Shown here: positions 1-13,975 of the stretch, piece by piece
Layout: every line of letters starts with the position of its first letter
Position numbering within the stretch: the stretch's first letter is position 1
Assembly: GCF_001428505.1 (NCBI RefSeq)
Contig: NZ_LMHU01000008.1
Span: 1 to 64,000 of the forward strand
DNA length: 64,000 nucleotides
Source: Terrabacter sp. Root181
GTDB taxonomy: Bacteria; Actinomycetota; Actinomycetes; Actinomycetales; Dermatophilaceae
Direction: 5' to 3'
The notes under the pieces: model-generated
The model's input: only the letters and a program-made list of their open reading frames with translations
Told to the model about the DNA's origin: nothing
Database searches by the model: none
Made by a program: the position numbers and the translations under genes

Positions 1-330
1 CCAGCTCAACGAGCCAGCCTCCGGGGCAACCCTTCAAACTTACCCGCCTCAAGCTTGGGAGTCAAACCCGCGAACCGCCCTTCAGGACGACCAGGCCCAA
101 CCCGCTTGGAATCAGCGGCACTACCCCCAAAGCCTACCGGATCAACCAGAGTGCTTCGGACGGGATCCGCAGCGTCTCGATCACTCGAGAGCCGCTCCGG
201 ACCTTCCGAATCCTACCCGATCGACTCGAGTGCTTCGGACCTTCTCTCAGCCCCGGGACCGGCCTACTTCGCGTCGCGATCGCTCGCTCTGCGGTGGTGT
301 CCGTTCCTCCCTGTCGGGCTGACGAAGAGA
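1..330 (-). promoter_or_regulatory. Possible leader of a transcription unit beyond the window (rRNA operon suspected)
   Basis: No convincing protein is encoded here; the short frames that exist lack family resemblance and ribosome binding sites. The stretch follows the tyrS terminator on the minus strand and holds a candidate promoter at its upstream edge and a degenerate 35-base direct repeat. In many Micrococcales tyrS is followed by a 16S-23S-5S operon with a long multi-promoter leader, so I infer that the 16S gene lies just left of position 1. No 16S sequence is visible, so this rests on gene order and layout only. Confidence 0.35.
127..240 (-). repeat. Two degenerate 35-base direct repeats (127-161 and 206-240) with -10-like hexamers
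   Basis: The two copies match at 29 of 35 positions by eye and lie 79 bases apart. On the minus strand each starts with GTCCGAAGCACTC and carries a TANNNT hexamer, TAGGAT at 215-210 and TAGGCT at 136-131. They may be tandem promoters or protein-binding boxes of the leader. No good -35 hexamer is visible, so the promoter reading is tentative. Confidence 0.5.
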
Positions 331-360
331 ACATTAACCCGGCCTTCCGGAGAAACACAA
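331..360 (-). promoter_or_regulatory. Candidate sigma70-type promoter downstream of tyrS
   Basis: On the minus strand TTGTGT (360-355) and TAATGT (336-331) are separated by 18 bases. It sits just past the tyrS terminator and points away from tyrS, toward position 1, so it would drive whatever lies beyond the window edge. Confidence 0.4.
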
Positions 361-392
361 ATCCACTCTCGCGGATGACGCCGGAAGGACGC

Positions 393-437
393 CGGAGGGG
401 CGGATCCCGTTGTCTGCCAACAGGATCCGCCCCTCCG
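393..437 (-). terminator. Stem-loop terminator of tyrS
   Basis: Perfect 15-base inverted repeat (393-407 with 423-437) around a 15-base loop, starting 66 bases after the tyrS stop. It has no T-run, as is common in high-GC actinobacteria. Confidence 0.65.
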
Positions 438-502
438 AGGCCCCATGGAAGGCCGTCCTCAGCCCGATCCGAGCCCCGATTCGAGCCCGATCCACGCTCC
501 GC

Positions 503-1762
503 TCAGGCGCGTCGCGCCGCTGCCAGGTTGCGGCGGCCCCGCTTGATGACGGCGACCGTCCCGTGCAGGAAGTCGCCCTCCCCCAGCACCTGCTCCGGAT
601 CGGTCAGCCTGACGTTGTTGAGCGAGGCACCGCCGTCGCCGATAGCCCGCCTCGCGCCGTTGCGGGAGTCGACGAGCCCGACCGCGACGAGTGCATCGAC
701 GACCGACGTCCCGACCGACACCGGTGCACCCGGCAGCTCGGCCGTGGCGTCCCTCAACGTCGAGACGTCGAGACCGGCGAGGTCGCCCTTGCCGAACAGC
801 GCCTCGGAGGCGGCCTGGACCGCGGCCGTCGCGTCGGGACCGTGCACGAGGGTGGTGACGTCGGCAGCGAGCGCCTTCTGGGCGGCCCGGCGGAACGGCT
901 CCTCGGCCACCTGCCGCTCCAGCTCGTGGATCTCCTCACGGGACCGGTCGGACAGGGCCTTGAGCATGCTGATGACCGAGGCGTCCTCCACGTTGAGGAA
1001 GTACTGGTAGAAGACGTACGGGCTCGTCATGTCGGCGCTCAGCCACACGGCGTTGCCCTCCGACTTGCCGAACTTGCGCCCCGTCGAGTCGACGAGCAGC
1101 GGCGTCGCGAGCGCGTGCACCGACCGTCCCTCGGCGCGGTGCACGAGATCGACGCCCGCCGTGATGTTGCCCCACTGGTCGCTGCCGCCGATCTGCAGGG
1201 TGCACCCGCGGCTCCGGTAGAGCTCGAGGTAGTCGAGCGCCTGGAGCATCTGGTAGCTGAACTCGGTGTAGGAGATCCCCTGGTCGCTCTCGAGCCGCCG
1301 CGCCACCGCCTCCTTGCGGATCATCTGGTTGACGCGGAAGTGCCGGCCGACGTCGCGCAGGAAGTCGAGGGCGCTCAACGGCGCCGTCCAGTCGAGGTTG
1401 TTGACGAGCATCGCCGCGTTCTCGCCCTCGAAGTCGAGCAGTGGCCCGACGAGCTGCTGGATGCGGCTCACCGCTGCCGCGATGGTGTCCTTGTCCTGCA
1501 GGACGCGCTCCGCGTCGGGCTTGGGGTCGCCGATGAGTCCGGTCGACCCGCCGACGAGGCAGATGACCCGGTGGCCCGCAGCCTGCATCCGGCGCATGAC
1601 GGACAGCTGGACGAAGTTCCCGAAGTGGAGCGAGGGCGCGCTCGGGTCGAACCCGCAATACAACGTGAGGGGTCCCTCAGCGAGTGCTTCGCGCAGCGCC
1701 GCCTCGTCGGTGGTCTGTGCCACCAGGCCGCGCCACTGCAGCTCGTCGAAGATGTCCGTCAC
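503..1762 (-). CDS. tyrS: Tyrosine--tRNA ligase
   Basis: Class I aminoacyl-tRNA synthetase that charges tRNA-Tyr in the cytoplasm. The HIGH-type element lies in PSAPSLHFGN (residues 40-49) and the KMSKS-type loop is KFGKS (230-234). The tyrosine pocket residues lie around GGSDQWGN (192-199), and the C-terminus is an S4-like tRNA-binding domain with a conserved RRAIGDGGASLNN stretch. I chose the GTG at 1762, giving 419 residues, the normal length, with GAGAGGA 11 bases upstream; the frame is open further upstream but that extension is unlike the family. It is the last gene of the run from argC, separated from mpg by about 110 bases and closed by a stem-loop. Confidence 0.97.
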   Translation of the reverse strand: MTDIFDELQWRGLVAQTTDEAALREALAEGPLTLYCGFDPSAPSLHFGNFVQLSVMRRMQAAGHRVICLVGGSTGLIGDPKPDAERVLQDKDTIAAAVSRIQQLVGPLLDFEGENAAMLVNNLDWTAPLSALDFLRDVGRHFRVNQMIRKEAVARRLESDQGISYTEFSYQMLQALDYLELYRSRGCTLQIGGSDQWGNITAGVDLVHRAEGRSVHALATPLLVDSTGRKFGKSEGNAVWLSADMTSPYVFYQYFLNVEDASVISMLKALSDRSREEIHELERQVAEEPFRRAAQKALAADVTTLVHGPDATAAVQAASEALFGKGDLAGLDVSTLRDATAELPGAPVSVGTSVVDALVAVGLVDSRNGARRAIGDGGASLNNVRLTDPEQVLGEGDFLHGTVAVIKRGRRNLAAARRA

Positions 1763-1873
1763 GGGTATCGGTGTCCTCTCGTTCCGGTGGGCTCCCTGCC
1801 CACCCCGCACACAGCCTGCCGTATGCCGCCGCGCGCAAGCCACCGAGTACCGCCCGGTCCCGCATGCCGGGCG

Positions 1874-2518
1874 TCAGGCTCGACGCCGCACGACACCGGC
1901 GCGGTATGCGGACACGCTCGGGTCACCGTCGACCCAGAAGCGCCAGGGGTATGCCGTGCCGTCGCCTCCGGGACCACTGACGCCGACGCGTGGGCCGACC
2001 CCGACCCGGGCGCGACGGACCGGGTCTCCCTCGGAGACGACGAGGTCGATGGGCTCCCCCACCGGCGGGCGGCAGAAGTCGAGCCCGGTGTGCTCCTTGG
2101 TCATCGCGAGCGCCTGGCCGAGCCGGCCCGGTCCACGCGCCCAGTCGCGCTCACGCACCGGCCCCCGTCGCGCCCGGACGAGGTCGTGGCCGGCCACCAC
2201 CTCACCGGCCCGCACGAGCACCGCCGAGGCCGCCCCCTCCTCGCCCACCACGAGGTTGACGCACCAGTGGTGGCCGTAGGTGAAGTACACGTAGGTGAAC
2301 CCGGGAGGCCCGAACATCGGCCGCGTGCGCGGCGTCTCGCCCCGGTAGGCGTGCGACCCGGGGTCGAGCTCACCGGCATACGCCTCGAGCTCGGTCAGGC
2401 GCAGCACGACGCCACCGAACGACAGGTGCCGGCCGAGCAGGTCGGGGGCCACCTCCACCGACGGTCGCGCGAAGAACTCGCGAGGCAGTCGGGTGTCGTC
2501 GAGGCTCACCCTCGACAC
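1874..2518 (-). CDS. mpg: DNA-3-methyladenine glycosylase (AAG/MPG family)
   Basis: Removes alkylated purines from DNA as the first step of base excision repair. The catalytic-region signature LTELEAYAGELDPGSHAYRG begins near residue 40, and FTYVYFTYGHHWCVN and the RGPGRLGQAL substrate loop follow, all typical of the MPG fold. The start is uncertain. GTG at 2518 gives 214 residues and leaves 13 bases after the argH stop; a second GTG nine bases in is equally possible, and neither has a clear ribosome binding site. It sits between argH and tyrS, an order seen in several actinobacteria, and is probably co-transcribed with the arginine genes. Confidence 0.92.
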   Translation of the reverse strand: MSRVSLDDTRLPREFFARPSVEVAPDLLGRHLSFGGVVLRLTELEAYAGELDPGSHAYRGETPRTRPMFGPPGFTYVYFTYGHHWCVNLVVGEEGAASAVLVRAGEVVAGHDLVRARRGPVRERDWARGPGRLGQALAMTKEHTGLDFCRPPVGEPIDLVVSEGDPVRRARVGVGPRVGVSGPGGDGTAYPWRFWVDGDPSVSAYRAGVVRRRA

Positions 2519-2531
2519 CGTAACGGCAGGG

Positions 2532-5741
<3,210 letters not shown>

Positions 5742-5745
<4 letters not shown>

Positions 5746-6781
5746 GACTCCTCCTCGGTCGTGCCGACGGTGCTGGGCGCATCGGATGCATCAGGTGCGT
5801 CAGGTGTCGCGGACGCACGTGGCCTCGTGGGCTCGGAACCCGTGATGTCGGGCAGGACCATGGTGCCGATCCCCTCGTCGGTGAAGATCTCGAGCAGGAT
5901 CGAGTGCGGCTTCCGGCCGTCGACGACGTGCGTCTGCGGCACGCCCCCCTCGACCGCGCGGATGCAGGCCTCGAGCTTGGGCACCATCCCGTGGTCGACG
6001 CGCGAGAGCAGCTCTCGCGCGGCGCTGACGGTGATGGTCGAGAGCAGCGAGCCGCGGTCGGGCCAGTCGGCGTAGATGCCCTCGACGTCGGTGAGGACGA
6101 CGAGCTTCTCGGCGCCGAGGGCCACGGCGATCGCGGCGGCCGCCGTGTCGGCGTTGACGTTGAGCACCTGGCCGTCGACGTCGAGATCGGGTGCGACGGT
6201 GGAGACGACAGGCACGCGACCGGCGTCGAGGATGTCGATGATCGCCGACGGGTTGACCGACTCGACGTCACCGACGAGGCCGAGGTCGACCTCCTCGCCG
6301 TCGACGACGGTGCCGCGACGGCGCGCGCCGAGCAGGGCGGCGTCCTCGCCCGAGAGTCCCACGGCGATCGGTCCGTGCTGGTTGAGCAGGCCGACGAGCT
6401 CGCGTCCGACCTGGCCCGTCAGGACCATCCGCACGACGTCCATGACCTCGGGCGTCGTGACGCGCAGACCGCCCTTGAACTCGCTCTCGAGCCCGACCCT
6501 CTCGAGCATCGCCTTGATCTGCGGACCCCCGCCGTGGACGACGACGGGGCGCAGGCCGGCGTACCGGAGGAAGGCGATGTCCTCGGCGAAGGCGGCCTTG
6601 AGCTCGTCGTCGACCATGGCGTTGCCGCCGTACTTGACGACGACGAGGGCGCCGCGGAAGCGCTCGAGCCACGGCAGCGCCTCGACGAGGGTGGCGGCCT
6701 TGCCCGCGGCCACCCGGATCGCGGCGGCGTCGATGAGGCCACGCAGGTCGGCGGGCGGGTCGGGACGGGTGCTGACGCTGC

Positions 6782-6785
<4 letters not shown>
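5742..6785 (-). CDS. argB: Acetylglutamate kinase with a C-terminal tail
   Basis: Phosphorylates N-acetylglutamate, usually the feedback-controlled step of the cyclic pathway. Motifs are [10 protein letters not shown] (phosphate-binding lysine and glycines) and VVHGGGPQI, followed by the ATP-site segments LSGEDAALL and [12 protein letters not shown]. The catalytic core ends near residue 305; about 40 further residues are rich in Pro, Ala, Asp and Ser, end in TTEEES and are probably disordered. Most homologues are near 300 residues against 347 here. It starts at ATG 6785, overlapping the argJ stop, and ends overlapping argD. Confidence 0.96.
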
Positions 6786-9030
<2,245 letters not shown>

Positions 9031-11589
9031 TCAGCGCTGCACGGCCCCCGTCGCCGACGTCGCCGACGCGACCGCCGCGTCGCGGAAGCCGTTGACCTCG
9101 TCGGTCGTCAGGGTCCGGTCGGGCGCCCGGAAGGTGAGGCGGTAGGCGAGGGACCGGTGGTCGGACTCGATGCGCTCGCCCTCGTAGACGTCGAAGAGCA
9201 CGACCGACTCGAGCCAGTCCCCCGCGCCGGAGCGCAGGGCGGCCTCCACGTCGGCCGCCGCGACGTCGGACGCCACGAGCAGGGCGATGTCGGTCATCGC
9301 CGGCGGGAACGTCGAGAACGGACGGGCCTGGACCGGCTCGGCGCTGGCCACGACGAGCACGTCGACATCGAACTCGGCGGCCACGGTGCGGGCGGGCAGG
9401 TCGAGCGCCGCGACCACCTTGGGGTGCAGCTCGCCCGCGTGGCCCACGAGCGTGCCGTCGGCGAGGGAGATGCGTGCGCAGCGGCCGGGGTGCCACGGAG
9501 CGTGTCCGGGGTCGTTCGCGACGACCACCGGCACCGCGAGCGCGGCCGCGACGGTCTGCACCGCGGCGACCATGTCGCTCCAGTCGGCGGCGCGGCCGGG
9601 GCCCCACCACCCGGCCTGCTCCGCCTGCCCCGTCGCGAGCATGCCCGCACGACGCGGCTGGGCGGGGACGGCGGCATACAGCTCTTCGAGCGTCTCGGCG
9701 TCGGGACGGGTGGCGACGCCGGGGACCGGTGCGGTGCCGACGGCGCCGCCCGGACGGAAGACGAGACCGAGCTCGTAGATCGCGACGTCCTTGCGGCCGC
9801 GCGCGACGTTGCGCCGCAGCGTGTCCACGAGGCTCGCGAGGATCGACGTGCGCAGGAGCGGCCGCTCCTCCGACAGCGGGTTGGCGAGCCGGACGGCGTG
9901 GCGGCGGTCGTCGTCGGCCGCCAGCATCAGCTGGTCGGCGAGCTCCTCGGACACGAACGGGTAGCTGAGGACCTCCGTGAGACCGGCACCGGCCAGCGCG
10001 TCCGCGACGACCCGGCGGGCCTTCTGGCCATGGGTCAGCCCACGGCCGTCGCTCGGCGTCGGGGTGATCGACGGGATGTTGTTGTAGCCGTCGATCCGGG
10101 CGACCTCCTCCGCGTAGTCGGGGGCGTCGACCAGGTCGGGTCGCCACGACGGAGGCGTCACGAGGACGTGGGTCTCGTCGGTGCCCTCGCCGGACTCCTC
10201 GACGACGCAGCCGAGGTCGCGCAGGATGCCCACGACCCGCTCGCGCGGGTAGTCGACGCCCACGATGCGCGCGGGCTCCGTGACGTCGAGGAGGTATGCC
10301 GTCCGGTCCGTCGTGCGGTCGACGTCGGTGACGGCGTCGTCGACGGTGCCCCCACCGTGCTCGACGAGCAGGTCGACGGCGAGCTGCGCCGCTGCGGCGG
10401 TCACCCGGGGATCGACGCCACGCTCGAAGCGCTTGGACGCCTCGGTGATGAGGCGGTGGCGCCGGGACGAGCGGGCCACGGTCGTGGGGTCGAAGTGGGC
10501 GGCCTCGATGAGCACGTCGGTCGTCGTGTCGGACACCTCCGAGGAGGCGCCACCCATGACCCCGGCGATCGCCAACGCCTGCTCGCCGCCGTCGGTGATG
10601 AGCAGGTCCTCCGGCGACAGCGTGCGCTCGACGTCGTCGAGGGTCGTCAGCGTCTCGCCGGCGCGGGCACGGCGCACGACGATCGAGCCGGAGAGCGTGT
10701 CGACGTCGAAGGCGTGGAGCGGCTGCCCGACGGCGAGCATGACGTAGTTGGTGACGTCGACGGCAAGCGAGATGGGACGCATGCCCATCTGGGTCAGGCG
10801 CTTGCCCATCCACGCCGGCGACGGCCGCGTCGGGTCGATGCCCCGCACGATCCGGGCGACGTAGCGGTCACACCCCTCGTTGCCGTCGATCGGCGAGTCG
10901 TCCTTGAGCTCCACGGCGTAGCCGCCGGCCCCGTGCCGAGGCGTCGCCACGTCGGCCGGGTCGCGGTAGCCGCCCTCGGGGCTGCCCTGCGCGTGCCAGT
11001 ACTCGCGAGCCAGGCCGCGGACCGAGAAGCAGTAGCCCCGGTCGGGTGTCACGTTGGTCTCGACGGTCTCCTCGCCGAGGCCGAGGAGCGCGATGGCGTC
11101 GTCGCCCGGCTGGAGGGTCGCCGCCTTCTCCTCACCGAGCAGACGGCTGAGCACGATGATGCCCTCGTGGTCATGACCGAGGCCGATCTCGTCCTCGGCG
11201 CAGATCATGCCGTTGGAGACGTGGCCGTACGTCTTGCGCGCGGCGATCTCGAAGCCCCCGGGCAGCACGGCACCGGGCAGCACGCAGACCACGAGGTCGC
11301 CGACCTCGAAGTTGTGGGCACCGCAGACGATCTCCTGGTGCTTGCCCTCGGCCAGCATCTGGCCGTTCCGGCCCACGTCGACGGTGCACCAGCGGATCGT
11401 CTTGCCGTTCTTCTGCGGCTCGAGCTCGAACGACAGGACCCGGCCGACGACGAGCGGACCCGTGATGTCGCCACCGTGGAGGTCCTCCTCCTCGAGACCC
11501 ACGCGGACGAGGCTGGCGGCCACGTCGGCACCCCGGACCCCGGGCGCGAGGTCGGTGTACTCGGCGAGCCAGCTGAGCGGCATACGCAT
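9031..11589 (-). CDS. pheT: Phenylalanine--tRNA ligase beta subunit
   Basis: Beta chain of the heterotetrameric enzyme; it binds tRNA-Phe and edits mischarged tyrosine. The order is an N-terminal MPLSWLAEYTDL start, an EMAP/tRNA-binding OB domain (about residues 40-160, containing GAHNF), the B3/B4 editing region, the B5 domain (DVEAPDYAEEVARIDGYNNIP-type segment), and a C-terminal anticodon-binding FDX-ACB domain with FPAMTDIALLV. At 852 residues it is full length. Two ATGs lie at 11589 and 11583; the first lies one base past the pheS stop, so translation is coupled. Confidence 0.97.
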   Translation of the reverse strand: MRMPLSWLAEYTDLAPGVRGADVAASLVRVGLEEEDLHGGDITGPLVVGRVLSFELEPQKNGKTIRWCTVDVGRNGQMLAEGKHQEIVCGAHNFEVGDLVVCVLPGAVLPGGFEIAARKTYGHVSNGMICAEDEIGLGHDHEGIIVLSRLLGEEKAATLQPGDDAIALLGLGEETVETNVTPDRGYCFSVRGLAREYWHAQGSPEGGYRDPADVATPRHGAGGYAVELKDDSPIDGNEGCDRYVARIVRGIDPTRPSPAWMGKRLTQMGMRPISLAVDVTNYVMLAVGQPLHAFDVDTLSGSIVVRRARAGETLTTLDDVERTLSPEDLLITDGGEQALAIAGVMGGASSEVSDTTTDVLIEAAHFDPTTVARSSRRHRLITEASKRFERGVDPRVTAAAAQLAVDLLVEHGGGTVDDAVTDVDRTTDRTAYLLDVTEPARIVGVDYPRERVVGILRDLGCVVEESGEGTDETHVLVTPPSWRPDLVDAPDYAEEVARIDGYNNIPSITPTPSDGRGLTHGQKARRVVADALAGAGLTEVLSYPFVSEELADQLMLAADDDRRHAVRLANPLSEERPLLRTSILASLVDTLRRNVARGRKDVAIYELGLVFRPGGAVGTAPVPGVATRPDAETLEELYAAVPAQPRRAGMLATGQAEQAGWWGPGRAADWSDMVAAVQTVAAALAVPVVVANDPGHAPWHPGRCARISLADGTLVGHAGELHPKVVAALDLPARTVAAEFDVDVLVVASAEPVQARPFSTFPPAMTDIALLVASDVAAADVEAALRSGAGDWLESVVLFDVYEGERIESDHRSLAYRLTFRAPDRTLTTDEVNGFRDAAVASATSATGAVQR

Positions 11590-11590
11590 G

Positions 11591-12700
11591 TCAGACCCCC
11601 ATCCCGAACTGCTGCGAGAAGCGGACGTCGCCCTCGACGATGTCGTGCATCCCCTGCACCCCGTGGCGCAGCTGGAGCGCCCGCTCGATCCCGAGCCCGA
11701 ACGCGAAGCCGGAGTAGACGTCGGGGTCGATCCCGCACGTGCGCAGCACCTTGCGGTTGACCATGCCGGAGCCGCCGAGCTCGATCCAGCCCGAACCGCC
11801 GCACGTGCGGCACGGCTCGGCGCTGCCCCAGGTCTCCTCGCCGTGGCAGGCGAAGCAGAGGAAGTCGGTCTCCATGCTCGGCTCGGTGAACGGGAAGTAG
11901 TTCGCGCGGACGCGGGTGCGCGTCTCCTCGCCGAACATGATGCGCACGAACGCGTCGAGCGCGCCGCGCAGGTGGGCCATCGTCAGGCCCTTGTCGATGG
12001 CGAGGCACTCGATCTGGTGGAAGACCGGCGTGTGCGTCGCGTCGAGGTCGTCGGTGCGGAACACCTTGCCGGGAGCCACGACGTAGATCGGCGGCTCCTT
12101 CTCGAGCATGGTCCGGATCTGGACGGGTGACGTCTGCGTGCGCAGCACGAGTCCGGAGTCGACCGGGTCGAGGAAGAAGGTGTCCTGCATCTGCCGGGCG
12201 GGGTGGTCGGGGCCGAGGTTGAGGGCGTCGAAGTTGAGCCACTCGCTCTCGAGCTCCGGCCCCTCGGCGACCTCCCAGCCCATGCCGACGAAGGCGTCGA
12301 CGAGGCGCTGGGCGACGAGATCGATCGGGTGGCGGGAGCCCGGCTCACGACGCAGGGCCGGGACGGTGACGTCGACGCGCTCGTCGACGAGGATGCGCTC
12401 GTCGCGCTCGGCCTCGAGCTCGGCCTGCCGGGCAGCGAGGGCCTGGCCGACCCGGCCGCGGGCCTGGCCGACGCGCTTGCCGGCCTCGGCCTTGGCGCTC
12501 GGCGGCAGCGCGCCGATCTCGCGGTTGGCCAGAGCCAGCGGGCTCTTCTCCCCCTGGTGCGCGATGCGCGCGGCCTTGAGGTCGTCGAGGGACGACGCCG
12601 CGGTGATCGCGGAGATGGCGTCCTGCACCGCTGCGTCGACGTTCGCCGGGTCGAGCGCGGAGACCTCGACCGGGTCGTAGTTCGTGTTGGGTCCGGACAT
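11591..12700 (-). CDS. pheS: Phenylalanine--tRNA ligase alpha subunit
   Basis: Catalytic class II subunit. An N-terminal coiled coil for tRNA contact (about residues 20-95) leads into the catalytic core with DTFFLDP, LLRTQTSPVQIR-like motif 2 (here VLRTQTSPVQIR), the zinc-type cluster CFACHGEETWGSAEPCRTCGG, and motif 3 GFAFGLGIERALQLRHG. I chose ATG 12700 (369 residues) because this matches the family length; a GTG at 12733 would add 11 residues, and neither has a strong ribosome binding site. A TAGACT hexamer at 12763-12758 is the probable -10. Confidence 0.95.
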   Translation of the reverse strand: MSGPNTNYDPVEVSALDPANVDAAVQDAISAITAASSLDDLKAARIAHQGEKSPLALANREIGALPPSAKAEAGKRVGQARGRVGQALAARQAELEAERDERILVDERVDVTVPALRREPGSRHPIDLVAQRLVDAFVGMGWEVAEGPELESEWLNFDALNLGPDHPARQMQDTFFLDPVDSGLVLRTQTSPVQIRTMLEKEPPIYVVAPGKVFRTDDLDATHTPVFHQIECLAIDKGLTMAHLRGALDAFVRIMFGEETRTRVRANYFPFTEPSMETDFLCFACHGEETWGSAEPCRTCGGSGWIELGGSGMVNRKVLRTCGIDPDVYSGFAFGLGIERALQLRHGVQGMHDIVEGDVRFSQQFGMGV

Positions 12701-12757
12701 CGGCGTGCGTTCACTGCTCTCGCTCGGGTTCACGGGTGGCTGTTCGTGCGGGTGCCC

Positions 12758-12763
12758 AGTCTA
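12758..12763 (-). promoter_or_regulatory. Probable -10 element of pheS-pheT
   Basis: TAGACT on the minus strand lies in the 109-base gap behind the histidine kinase gene, 24 bases before the GTG at 12733 and 57 before the ATG at 12700. The same hexamer precedes hisD, dnaE and the oligopeptidase gene in this window. A transcript from here would carry a short leader. Confidence 0.45.
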
Positions 12764-12809
12764 GGGGCGGCGTCGAGCCGGTTTCCCGGGCCATCCGCCC
12801 AGCGGAGGG

Positions 12810-13937
12810 TCAGCTGCCGACGACGTCGGGCAGGCCCGCCGGCAGTGTCACGACGAAGCGAGCGCCGCCTGCGTCGTTGTCGCCCACGAGGACCGAGCCG
12901 CCGTGGGCCTCGACCAGGCCCCGGACGACGTAGAGGCCGAGCCCGGTGCTCGCGTTGGAGGGGCCGTGCCAGAAGCGACCGAAGATCTTCTCGCGGTCGG
13001 ACGGGGGTATGCCGTCCCCCTCGTCGTCGACCTCGACGACCACCGACTCTGGTGCCTCACCGAGCGCGCCACCACGGTCCAGGGTCACCGTGACCTTGCC
13101 GGCGCCGTGCAGCAGGCCGTTCTCGATGAGGTTGAAGAAGATCTGCTCGAGCCGGTCGGTGTCGGCCCACATCTCCGGCAGCCCGTCGGCGCGGGCGGCC
13201 TCACCGAGTCCGAGCTGGACGACCCCGGACGAGCGCCCGAGCTCGTAGCGAACGACGTGCATCGTGAGCAGCGCGTGCAGGTCGACGGGTCCCCGCCTCA
13301 GGTTGAGGCTGTCGGAGTCGAGGCGCGAGATGTCGAGCAGCTCGGTGATCAGGCGCGTCAGGCGGGTCGCGTCGGCCTCGATCGTCTCGATCATGAGGCG
13401 CTTCTGCTCGTCGGTGAAGCGGTCCCAGCGACGCAGGAGGCTGCTCGTGAAGCCGGTCACCGACGTGAGGGGGGCGCGCAGCTCGTGCGCCACGGTCGAC
13501 AGGACCGTCGCCTGGTCGCGCTCGGCACGCTGCCGCGCCTCGGCGTCACGCAGCCCGAGCATGACCCGTTCGACGGGGCCGCCCGGCTCGGACCGCACGT
13601 AGCGCGCGGTGACGAGGACGTCCTGGCCCTTCGGCGCGACGAGGAGCTTCTCCTTGTGGCCGGCGCGGGTCGCCAGGCCGTTCCAGGGGTCCGTGTGCGC
13701 CCACCAGTCCCGGCCGTACTTGTCGGTGAAGGGCAGGCCCTCGTGCAGCGTGCGGCCGACGACGTCGTCGTGGTCGCAGTCGAGGATGCGGAGCGCCTCG
13801 GCGTTGGCGAACCGGATGCGCTGGTCGCCGCCGACCACGACGAGCCCGTCGGGGAGCAGCTCTCCCATCATGGCGACCGGTGCCATCGCGGACGCCGATC
13901 CGGGCAGCTGCGCACCGAGCCCGTCGACGGAGGTCAT
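12810..13937 (-). CDS. Orphan PAS-domain sensor histidine kinase
   Basis: Predicted cytoplasmic kinase: no membrane segment, a PAS domain at about residues 20-130, then HisKA with the phospho-acceptor in STVAHELRAPLTSV (His151). The HATPase_c part shows the N box NLIENGLLHG (Asn273), G1 DDEGDGIP and G2 STGLGLYVVRGL. All catalytic motifs look intact. No response regulator is adjacent; it sits alone between the SpoU methyltransferase and pheS, a placement I believe recurs in actinobacteria. The ATG is preceded by TATCCT with 6 bases between, so the mRNA is probably leaderless. The signal and partner are unknown. Confidence 0.88.
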   Translation of the reverse strand: MTSVDGLGAQLPGSASAMAPVAMMGELLPDGLVVVGGDQRIRFANAEALRILDCDHDDVVGRTLHEGLPFTDKYGRDWWAHTDPWNGLATRAGHKEKLLVAPKGQDVLVTARYVRSEPGGPVERVMLGLRDAEARQRAERDQATVLSTVAHELRAPLTSVTGFTSSLLRRWDRFTDEQKRLMIETIEADATRLTRLITELLDISRLDSDSLNLRRGPVDLHALLTMHVVRYELGRSSGVVQLGLGEAARADGLPEMWADTDRLEQIFFNLIENGLLHGAGKVTVTLDRGGALGEAPESVVVEVDDEGDGIPPSDREKIFGRFWHGPSNASTGLGLYVVRGLVEAHGGSVLVGDNDAGGARFVVTLPAGLPDVVGS

Positions 13938-13949
13938 GGCCCGAGGATA
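13938..13949 (-). promoter_or_regulatory. Leaderless-type -10 of the PAS histidine kinase
   Basis: TATCCT (13949-13944) ends 6 bases before the ATG at 13937 and no ribosome binding site is present, which fits transcription starting at or next to the start codon. Confidence 0.5.
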
Positions 13950-13975
13950 GTCACGGGCACGGGAGGAGGGCTCGG

